DNA of 21,825 nucleotides from Flavobacteriales bacterium (GTDB lineage: Bacteria; Bacteroidota; Bacteroidia; Flavobacteriales; UBA7430): assembly GCA_024959975.1 (NCBI GenBank), contig JANXFM010000028.1:1-21825 (forward strand). Direction: 5' to 3'. A model generated the notes under the pieces. That model saw nothing but the letters and a program-made list of their open reading frames with translations. It did no database searches and was not told where the DNA came from. The position numbers and the translations under genes were made by a program. Below, piece by piece: positions 1 to 5,799 of the stretch. Position 1 is the stretch's first letter. Each line of letters starts with the position of its first letter.

Positions 1-1764
1 TGGATCGACATCGAAGGGGGTATCGGTAACTTATTTGCTTATGCAAGCTTGAGAAAACAATTCTCTGACGAAACTTTTTATCTAGATGGCCAACAGGCTT
101 CACTTTCTAAAGGTGGAAGCTTTATCGGACAGCATATTTGTGTTCCCAAGCAAGGAGTTGCTATTCACATCAATGCCTTCAACTTCCCAATCTGGGGAAT
201 GCTGGAAAAAATTGCCGTAAACCTATTGGCAGGAGTTCCGGCTATTGTAAAGCCGGCTACAGTTACCTGCTATCTGACAGAATTAATGGTAAAAGAGATC
301 ATCGACACCGGGATACTTCCCGAAGGAAGTTTACAATTGATCTGTGGTTCGGCACGAGGAATTCTCGATAAAGTTACTTCTCAGGATGTAGTAACATTTA
401 CCGGCTCTGCTTCTACGGGTAGAATGTTAAAAGCTCACGAAAACATCATCAACGAAGCAGTTCCTTTTAATATGGAAGCCGACTCTTTAAACTGCTGTGT
501 CTTAGGTGAAGATGTAAATCCAGGAGATGCTGAATTCGATATTTTCGTCAAAGAAGTACAAAGAGAAATGACGGTGAAAGCAGGACAGAAATGTACGGCC
601 ATTCGTCGTATTATCGTTCCGGCCAATAAGGTAGAAGATGTACAGATTGCCTTAGGTAAACGATTGGCAAAAACTACAATCGGAGATCCTTCTGTAGAAG
701 GAGTTCGTATGGGTTCGCTTGCCGGATTGGAGCAAAGAGAAGAAGTAAAAGAAAAAGTATTGGAGCTTTCAAAATCACAAGAGATCGTTTACGGCGACCT
801 GAATCATTTCGACGTTTTAGGAGCGAATAAAGAAAAAGGAGCTTTCCTGTCTCCTATTCTATTCCTAAACGAAGATCCGTTCACAAAAACCGACTGTCAC
901 AATATCGAAGCCTTCGGTCCTGTAAGCACCATTATGCCATACCAAAATATGGATGAAGCCATTGAATTGGCAAAAATGGGTAAAGGCTCTTTAGTATGTT
1001 CCATCATAACAGCTAATGACAATATTGCCAAAGAATTTGTTTTAGGTGCTGCCGCAAACCACGGACGTATCCTGATCTTAAATGCCAACTGTGCGAAAGA
1101 AAGTACCGGTCATGGTTCGCCAATGCCCATGCTAACACATGGTGGGCCCGGTCGTGCCGGTGGTGGTGAAGAAATGGGTGGAATACGTGGTGTGATGCAC
1201 TATTTACAACGTACGGCCATTCAAGGACATCCGACAAGTATTACAAACCTTACCAACGTATTCCAATACGGTGCCGAGCAAAAAGAAAAAAACATTCACG
1301 TTTTTCGTAAACACTTCGAAGAGTTGGAGATTGGTGAAACCGTATTCACACCAAAGAGAACCATCACCGAAGGAGATATCGTTAACTTTGCCAATGTTTC
1401 ATGGGACCACTTCTATGCACATACCGATGTGACTTCTTTAGAAGGAACGATTTTCGAAGAAAGAGTAGCTCACGGATATTTCATACTTTCGGCAGCAGCA
1501 GGTTTATTTGTAGATGCTAAAAAAGGACCTGTTCTGTTAAACTACGGCCTAGAAGAATGTAGATTTACAAAACCTGTTTATGCAGGAGCTACGATTGGTG
1601 TTCGATTTACAGTAAAAGAAAAAATAGATCAGGAAAAACGATCGGAAGACGATATCGCTAAAGGAATTGTAAAATTCTTAGTAGACGTGTACGATGAAAC
1701 GGATGAAACCGTAGCCATCGCCACAATTTTAACAATGGTAAAAAAATTAGATCAAAGCAAATAA
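1..1764 (+). CDS. paaZ: PaaZ-type bifunctional oxepin-CoA hydrolase / semialdehyde dehydrogenase (5' partial)
   Basis: In phenylacetate degradation PaaZ opens the oxepin-CoA ring with its C-terminal MaoC-like hydratase domain and oxidises the resulting semialdehyde with its N-terminal NADP-dependent aldehyde dehydrogenase domain. The reading frame is open from base 1, so the gene starts upstream of the window; 587 residues are visible. The dehydrogenase part shows the NAFNFP segment, a catalytic Glu in FNMEADS (visible residue 159) and the nucleophile Cys in GQKCTA (visible residue 198). Their 39-residue spacing equals that of E256/C295 in E. coli PaaZ, which implies about 97 missing residues and a normal full length near 684. 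The hydratase domain carries WDHFYAHTD (Asp 469 and His 474 of the visible part), the expected catalytic pair. A crotonase gene follows after 1 nt. No other paa genes are visible, so the true substrate could be a related CoA ester. Confidence 0.9.
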   Translation, partial: WIDIEGGIGNLFAYASLRKQFSDETFYLDGQQASLSKGGSFIGQHICVPKQGVAIHINAFNFPIWGMLEKIAVNLLAGVPAIVKPATVTCYLTELMVKEIIDTGILPEGSLQLICGSARGILDKVTSQDVVTFTGSASTGRMLKAHENIINEAVPFNMEADSLNCCVLGEDVNPGDAEFDIFVKEVQREMTVKAGQKCTAIRRIIVPANKVEDVQIALGKRLAKTTIGDPSVEGVRMGSLAGLEQREEVKEKVLELSKSQEIVYGDLNHFDVLGANKEKGAFLSPILFLNEDPFTKTDCHNIEAFGPVSTIMPYQNMDEAIELAKMGKGSLVCSIITANDNIAKEFVLGAAANHGRILILNANCAKESTGHGSPMPMLTHGGPGRAGGGEEMGGIRGVMHYLQRTAIQGHPTSITNLTNVFQYGAEQKEKNIHVFRKHFEELEIGETVFTPKRTITEGDIVNFANVSWDHFYAHTDVTSLEGTIFEERVAHGYFILSAAAGLFVDAKKGPVLLNYGLEECRFTKPVYAGATIGVRFTVKEKIDQEKRSEDDIAKGIVKFLVDVYDETDETVAIATILTMVKKLDQSK

Positions 1765-1765
1765 C

Positions 1766-2536
1766 ATGGGAAATCCTGTAGAACAAGGTGGCGTAAATGT
1801 GTCCATCGAAAACAACATAGCAACTATTGAATTTTATCATCCTTTGAGTAATTCCCTCCCGGGAAAAGTATTGCAAGAATTAGCCAATACCATTACAGAA
1901 GAGGGAAATAACGATGAAGTAACTGTGATTATTTTAAAAAGCGCAGGCGAAAAAGCTTTCTGTGCAGGGGCTTCTTTTGATGAACTCATCAGCATTGACA
2001 ATTTAGAAACCGGAAAAATATTCTTTAACGGTTTTGCCAATGTGATTAATGCCGCTCGTAAATGTCCAAAGATTATCATCGGTCGTGTGCAAGGTAAAGC
2101 CGTTGGTGGAGGTGTTGGTATGGCTTCGGCGACAGACTACTGCATAGCAACGAAATTTGCCTCTGTTAAACTGAGTGAGTTAGCAATAGGTATTGGTCCT
2201 TTTGTTGTTGGTCCTGCAGTTGAACGAAAAATTGGAACTTCTGCCATGAGTCAGTTAGCCATCAATGCTACGGAATGGCAAACAGCACAATGGGCGAAAG
2301 AAAAAGGTCTTTATTCCGAAGTTTACGACACTACCAAAGAAATGGATGAAGCCATTGCTAAACTGGCAAATACTTTAGCAAACTCCAATCCGGAAGCCCT
2401 ACAAATGCTAAAGAAAATTTTTTGGGAAGGCACTGAACACTGGGATGAACTATTGCAAAAAAGAGCAACCATAAGTGGTAAGCTTGTACTTTCTGACTTT
2501 ACACGTGATGCGATTAACAAATTCAAGAAAAAATAA
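1766..2536 (+). CDS. enoyl-CoA hydratase/isomerase (crotonase) family protein
   Basis: A 256-residue crotonase-fold enzyme, usual length for the family, acting on acyl-CoA esters in the cytoplasm. The oxyanion-hole segments are clear: FCAGASFDEL near residue 65 and GKAVGGGVG near 110-118. Of the two catalytic glutamates of classical enoyl-CoA hydratase, the second is kept (E138, in KLSE) while the first is replaced by Gly (G118), 20 residues upstream as expected. A single-Glu site is seen in family members that isomerise double bonds or act on unusual substrates, so simple hydratase activity should not be assumed. It starts 1 nt after paaZ and is followed 2 nt later by an E1 dehydrogenase gene, so the three are almost certainly one operon. 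PaaF- or PaaG-like roles are possible, but the sequence alone does not decide. Confidence 0.88.
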   Translation: MGNPVEQGGVNVSIENNIATIEFYHPLSNSLPGKVLQELANTITEEGNNDEVTVIILKSAGEKAFCAGASFDELISIDNLETGKIFFNGFANVINAARKCPKIIIGRVQGKAVGGGVGMASATDYCIATKFASVKLSELAIGIGPFVVGPAVERKIGTSAMSQLAINATEWQTAQWAKEKGLYSEVYDTTKEMDEAIAKLANTLANSNPEALQMLKKIFWEGTEHWDELLQKRATISGKLVLSDFTRDAINKFKKK

Positions 2537-2538
2537 AT

Positions 2539-4656
2539 ATGACAGTAAAAACTTTTGCAAATAAAATAATTCAAGAAAAAATAAACGTAGCTAAAAAAGC
2601 TGGTGTAAATAAAATAATTCTAAAAAAAGCTTACAAACTGATGCGTACAGCCCGTGCGATGTCAGATCTTTTTGAAGCTAATGCTGCCGTTACCAGTAAA
2701 TATGTACACGCATGTTCTCGCGGTCATGAAGCCGTACAAATTGCTTTGGGATTGCAATTAAATCCTCAAGACTGGGTTTCCCCTTATTACCGGGACGATT
2801 CTGTTCTATTGAGTATCGGAATGCAACCTTACGATTTGATGTTGCAACTATTGGCTAAAAAAGACGATCCTTTTTCAGGAGGTAGAACCTACTATTCTCA
2901 CCCGAGTTTAAACAGGGATGATATGCCCAAAATCCTCCATCAATCCTCGGCTACAGGTATGCAAGCCATTCCTACAACCGGAGCTGCTATGGGAATTAAA
3001 TATTTGGAACAACAAAATTTAGCAAAAGATTACGGAAAAGATAAACCCGTAGTCGTTTGTTCTATTGGAGATGCTGCCCTTACTGAAGGAGAAATTTCCG
3101 AAGCTTTACACATGGCAGCTCTAAAGCAGTTCCCAATCTTGTACTTTGTGCAGGATAATGAATGGGACATTTCTGCCCACGCTTCCGAAATTCGTGCTAA
3201 CGATGCTTCGCAATACATACAAGGATTTAAAGGGATTGAGCTAAAAACTATTAAAGGAAACGATTTTATTGAATCGTATACAACCATTAAAAAAGTTTTA
3301 GAGACCATCCGTAAAGAAAGGCGACCGTTTATGATTCACGCTAAAGTACCACTTTTAGGACACCACACTTCAGGAGTTCGTAAAGAATGGTATCGTGACG
3401 ACCTGAAAGAACACGAACAAAGAGACCCGCTTCCAATTTTACAACAACAATTATTGGATGCAGGATTTACACAAAAAGACATTAACATAATTGATACTAA
3501 AGCTGTAAATACTGTTCAATCAGAATACGACAGAGCAATACAGGCAGAAGATCCTAACCCACAAGATCTATTTACCCACGACTTCGCTCCTACACCAATT
3601 ACCGAGGAAAAAGGAGAAAGAACTCCTGCAGGAAAAGAAAAAATCATGATGGTAGATGCCGCACTTTTTGCGGTACAAGAGATTCTGGCAAAGCATCCTG
3701 AAGCACTTTTATACGGACAAGATGTAGGACATCGCTTAGGAGGTGTCTTCCGTGAAGCAGCAACCCTGGCACAAAAATTCGGCAACAATCGGGTTTACAA
3801 CACACCCATCCAGGAAGCTTTTATTATTGGGTCTACAGTAGGAATGTCAGCTGTAGGCTGCAAACCCATCGTAGAAGTTCAATTTGCCGATTACATTTGG
3901 CCGGGTCTGAATCAATTGTTCTCCGAAGTAAGCCGTTCCTGCTACTTATCAAATGGTAAATGGCCTGTTAGCACAATCATCCGCGTACCTATTGGAGCTT
4001 ATGGTTCCGGCGGGCCCTACCACTCGTCTTCTGTGGAGTCTATCCTAACAAATATCCATGGTATTAAAGTGGCCTATCCCTCTACAGGAGCCGACCTAAA
4101 AGGTTTGATGAAAGCTGCCTACTACGACCCAAATCCGGTGGTAATGTTAGAACATAAAGGTTTGTACTGGTCGAAAATTAAAGGAACTGAAGATGCCAAA
4201 ACGATTGAACCCGACGAAGATTACATAATCCCTTTCGGAAAAGCACGTATTGTTTTAGAAGCAGACGCAAAGAATATTAAAGCAGAAAACTCTATGGTCG
4301 TGGTTACTTACGGTATGGGAGTTTACTGGGCAAATACTGCAGCAAAATCCCATAAGGGACAAATAGAAATTATAGACCTCAGAACCTTAGCTCCACTAGA
4401 CAGAGATGCAATCTTCAAATCAGTTCGCAAACACAATAAATGTTTGGTACTTACCGAAGAACCTAAAGGGTTTGGTTTCGCTCAGGCGCTTGCAGGAGAA
4501 ATACAACAGGAATGTTTCAAAAACTTAGACGCTCCGGTTAAAGTTTTGGGTGCCGAAAATATGCCTGCCATTCCTCTAAATAGTACGCTGGAAGCTACAA
4601 TGATCCCTAATGCCGGGAAAGTTGAAAAGGTGATGAAGGAGTTGTTGGAGTACTAA
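2539..4656 (+). CDS. fused E1 alpha-beta 2-oxoacid dehydrogenase (thiamine diphosphate dependent)
   Basis: A 705-residue fusion of the alpha and beta E1 subunits of a branched-chain-type 2-oxoacid dehydrogenase complex. It decarboxylates a 2-oxoacid and passes the acyl group to a lipoyl E2. The alpha half (about 30-340) has the thiamine diphosphate site in variant form: GDA at 177-179 instead of GDG, and DN at 206-207 instead of NN. The beta half (about 365-705) contains YGQDVG, the QEAFIIG segment and VEVQFADYIWPGLNQL, typical of E1 beta. E2 and E3 are not adjacent; the E2 encoded about 1.2 kb away on the other strand looks like the pyruvate-specific one. The operon context with paaZ and a crotonase suggests making an acyl-CoA that these enzymes then process, for example phenylacetyl-CoA or a branched acyl-CoA; this is inference. 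The first direct repeat of the following region begins inside its stop codon. Confidence 0.9.
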   Translation: MTVKTFANKIIQEKINVAKKAGVNKIILKKAYKLMRTARAMSDLFEANAAVTSKYVHACSRGHEAVQIALGLQLNPQDWVSPYYRDDSVLLSIGMQPYDLMLQLLAKKDDPFSGGRTYYSHPSLNRDDMPKILHQSSATGMQAIPTTGAAMGIKYLEQQNLAKDYGKDKPVVVCSIGDAALTEGEISEALHMAALKQFPILYFVQDNEWDISAHASEIRANDASQYIQGFKGIELKTIKGNDFIESYTTIKKVLETIRKERRPFMIHAKVPLLGHHTSGVRKEWYRDDLKEHEQRDPLPILQQQLLDAGFTQKDINIIDTKAVNTVQSEYDRAIQAEDPNPQDLFTHDFAPTPITEEKGERTPAGKEKIMMVDAALFAVQEILAKHPEALLYGQDVGHRLGGVFREAATLAQKFGNNRVYNTPIQEAFIIGSTVGMSAVGCKPIVEVQFADYIWPGLNQLFSEVSRSCYLSNGKWPVSTIIRVPIGAYGSGGPYHSSSVESILTNIHGIKVAYPSTGADLKGLMKAAYYDPNPVVMLEHKGLYWSKIKGTEDAKTIEPDEDYIIPFGKARIVLEADAKNIKAENSMVVVTYGMGVYWANTAAKSHKGQIEIIDLRTLAPLDRDAIFKSVRKHNKCLVLTEEPKGFGFAQALAGEIQQECFKNLDAPVKVLGAENMPAIPLNSTLEATMIPNAGKVEKVMKELLEY

Positions 4657-4753
4657 GTCACAAGAAAGAAAGGATTAGCTGATCCTTTGTGGGGGTGGCT
4701 AAAATCAAATCCTCAAACGCTCTTCGTTCGTTATCATGATTTTTCATTTAACA
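4655..4753. repeat. direct repeat copy 1 (99 bp) with internal palindrome
   Basis: The first of two imperfect direct copies, starting inside the stop codon of the E1 gene with AAGTCACAAG. It contains AAAGGATTAGCTGATCCTTT, a near-perfect 20-nt inverted repeat that may act as the 3' end hairpin of the paaZ operon transcript, although a purine-rich stretch rather than a T-run follows. Then come the block GTGGGGGTGGCTAAAATC, shared exactly with copy 2, a variable middle containing TTCGTTCGTTAT, and the shared end GATTTTTCATTTAACA. Confidence 0.8.
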
Positions 4754-4865
4754 AAGTCACAAGCAAGAAAGGATTAGCTCGCTACGCTCGCTGATCCTTT
4801 GTGGGGGTGGCTAAAATCAAACCCTCATACTCACTTCGTTCGTTATGTTGATTTTTCATTTAACA
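4754..4865. repeat. direct repeat copy 2 (112 bp), with 13-nt expansion in the hairpin
   Basis: The second copy of the same unit, directly abutting copy 1. It differs by a 13-nt insertion, CGCTACGCTCGCT, at the centre of the GGATTAGC/GCTGATCC inverted repeat, and by a changed middle segment. The flanking blocks are unchanged. The next unit starts again with AAGTCACAAG at 4866 but immediately turns into an inverted copy, which generates the palindrome at 4850-4904. Confidence 0.8.
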
Positions 4866-4904
4866 AAGTCACAAGCAAGCTTGGACTTTGTTAAATGAAA
4901 AATC
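4850..4904. repeat. near-perfect 55-bp palindrome
   Basis: A left arm at 4850-4870 (beginning GATTTTTCATTTAAC) is the exact reverse complement of 4884-4904 over 21 bp. The 13-nt spacer pairs further as CAAGC-AA-GCTTG, with one unpaired A at 4871. The result is a 26-bp stem with a minimal loop, long enough for a stable RNA hairpin on either strand or a cruciform. It arises because the direct-repeat end on the + strand meets an inverted copy of the same sequence that lies 3' of the minus-strand tRNA-like gene. Confidence 0.85.
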
Positions 4905-4930
4905 CTCTTTCGCTTTCACGAAAGAGGATT
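4901..4930 (-). terminator. intrinsic terminator of the tRNA-like gene
   Basis: AATCCTCTTTCG at 4901-4912 and CGAAAGAGGATT at 4919-4930 form a perfect 12-bp stem with a 6-nt loop. Read on the minus strand it lies 8 nt after the discriminator base of the tRNA-like gene and ends in a short T-run (ATTTTTC), as expected of a Rho-independent terminator. Confidence 0.75.
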
Positions 4931-4937
4931 TGATTTG

Positions 4938-5045
4938 CTGTAGGAGAAGGATTCGAACCTCCACGGAGTGGTTAGCCAAAAGATTTATTCCAGAACCTCC
5001 ACCCTCGAGACAGGAGGGCATGTCTGCCAGTTTCATCACCCCACA
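4938..5045 (-). tRNA. unusual type II tRNA-like gene, apparent anticodon GTC
   Basis: Read on the minus strand, 108 nt fold as a complete cloverleaf. The acceptor stem TGTGGGG/TCCTACA has 7 pairs, two of them G-U. The D arm TGATGAAACTGGCAGACATG has a 3-bp stem and the GG of a leucine-type loop. The anticodon stem is CCCTC/GAGGG with loop CTGTCTC, and the T arm is GGAGG-TTCGAAT-CCTTC. The loop differs by one base from a normal tRNA-Asp loop (CTGTCAC), so U33 and anticodon GTC are present, but position 37 is U instead of a purine. The variable region is 39 nt, longer than in ordinary class II tRNAs, with GGAG/CTCC pairing. The discriminator is G and CCA is not encoded. It could be a reassigned tRNA, a tRNA-like RNA outside translation, or a well-preserved relic. 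A terminator follows directly. Confidence 0.7.
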
Positions 5046-5067
5046 GTGTTATAGTGATTAACTGGTG

Positions 5068-5100
5068 TAAATATAAAACAAAGAAGTCTTTAATTGCAAA
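5068..5100 (-). promoter_or_regulatory. possible promoter of the tRNA-like gene
   Basis: On the minus strand TTTG (5097-5100) is followed after 21 nt by TATATTTA (5068-5075), one base away from the Bacteroidota -7 box TAnnTTTG. Initiation would fall near 5062, some 17 nt before the predicted tRNA 5' end. The spacing is 2 nt longer than ideal, so this is tentative. Confidence 0.35.
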
Positions 5101-5123
5101 TGAACTAATAAAATGATTTAATT

Positions 5124-5154
5124 TTTGATAATAACATAATTTAAAGTACATTTG
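5124..5154 (+). promoter_or_regulatory. consensus Bacteroidota promoter of the Lrp/AsnC gene
   Basis: TTTG at 5124-5127, exactly 19 nt, then TACATTTG at 5147-5154: a full match to the Bacteroidota primary-sigma consensus TTTG-N19-TAnnTTTG. Transcription would start near 5161, giving a leader of about 25 nt before the ATG at 5186. No Shine-Dalgarno sequence is seen, which is normal for the phylum. Confidence 0.75.
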
Positions 5155-5185
5155 ATTATCAATTACTAAATTTAACACCTTCAGA

Positions 5186-5647
5186 ATGGACTCAGATTAT
5201 CAAATTGATAATGTCGATCGAGGAATTTTAAGCATCTTAATGAAAGATGCCAAGACTCCTTACACCGAAATTGCTAAAAAAATGATCGTTTCTGCCGGAA
5301 CCATTCATGTTCGCATGAAAAAAATGGAAGAAGCAGGCATCGTAAAAAAAAGTCGACTAAATATTAATTACGAATTATTAGGCTATGATATGACATCCTT
5401 TTTAGGGATCTACCTGGAAACAGGATCAAACTACAAAGAAGTCATTGAGCAATTAAGCATGGTACCGGAAATTGTTGAAGCACATTATACCACCGGAGTG
5501 TACAGTATTTTTGCTAAAATTCGTTGTAAAAACACCAAGCATATGCGACATGTACTAAACGAAGAAATTCAATCTGTAAAAGGAATACAACGTACCGAAA
5601 CAATCATTTCACTTGAACAAAGTATTGATAAACAAATTGCTTTATAG
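5186..5647 (+). CDS. Lrp/AsnC-family transcriptional regulator
   Basis: A 153-residue DNA-binding protein of normal family length. The N-terminal winged helix-turn-helix (about 8-55) begins with the typical DNVDRGILSILMKDA and includes YTEIAKKMIVSAGTIHVRMKKMEE as recognition region. The C-terminal RAM/effector domain (about 70-145) has the family's EIVEAHYTTGVYSIFAKI strand pattern. Proteins of this family usually form octamers that sense amino acids or related metabolites. It is monocistronic, behind a consensus promoter, and faces the pdhC end of the pyruvate dehydrogenase genes across a shared terminator. The location between a 2-oxoacid dehydrogenase operon and pdhAC suggests, but does not prove, that it controls one of them. 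Confidence 0.92.
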   Translation: MDSDYQIDNVDRGILSILMKDAKTPYTEIAKKMIVSAGTIHVRMKKMEEAGIVKKSRLNINYELLGYDMTSFLGIYLETGSNYKEVIEQLSMVPEIVEAHYTTGVYSIFAKIRCKNTKHMRHVLNEEIQSVKGIQRTETIISLEQSIDKQIAL

Positions 5648-5683
5648 TTGGTGGTTGATCGTTGTTAGGATTCATTCCAATAG

Positions 5684-5711
5684 CTATCGAGACAAAATGA
5701 CTACTTGATAG
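5684..5711 (+). terminator. weak hairpin after the Lrp/AsnC gene
   Basis: CTATCGAG (5684-5691) can pair with CTTGATAG (5704-5711) over 8 bp including one G-U, with a 12-nt loop and a short TTTCT tail. It may be a first, weak terminator; the stronger one lies 60 nt further on. Confidence 0.3.
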
Positions 5712-5770
5712 TTTCTCATTATCCATCGTCAATTATTAACTCCTGAATAAATCGATATTCTTAGTAACAA

Positions 5771-5794
5771 AAAAGTCCCCAATTGGGGACTTTT
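5771..5794. terminator. bidirectional intrinsic terminator between lrp-type gene and pdhC
   Basis: AAAAGTCCCCAATTGGGGACTTTT is a perfect 24-nt palindrome lying between two converging genes. It gives a T-tract on both strands, slightly longer on the minus strand, where it ends pdhAC transcription only 6 nt after the pdhC stop codon. Confidence 0.85.
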
Positions 5795-5799
5795 AAAAT

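Noticed and set aside
1..48. paaZ as a truncated pseudogene or starting at TTG 49
   Set aside because: The frame is open from base 1, and the codons at 1-48 translate as continuous PaaZ-like sequence. The truncation is the window edge.
4655..4870. CRISPR array or transposon ends
   Set aside because: Only two ~100-bp units with different interior hairpins, no regular short repeats with spacers, no transposase frame and no target duplications seen.
4938..5045. Ordinary tRNA-Asp or tRNA-Leu
   Set aside because: The GTC loop fits Asp, but the class II variable arm does not. The D arm fits Leu, but the anticodon and G73 do not. Neither plain label is supported.
4972..5178. 68-codon minus-strand reading frame over the tRNA-like gene
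   Set aside because: Its codons coincide with tRNA arms and the promoter region; the translation is a tRNA shadow with no protein character.
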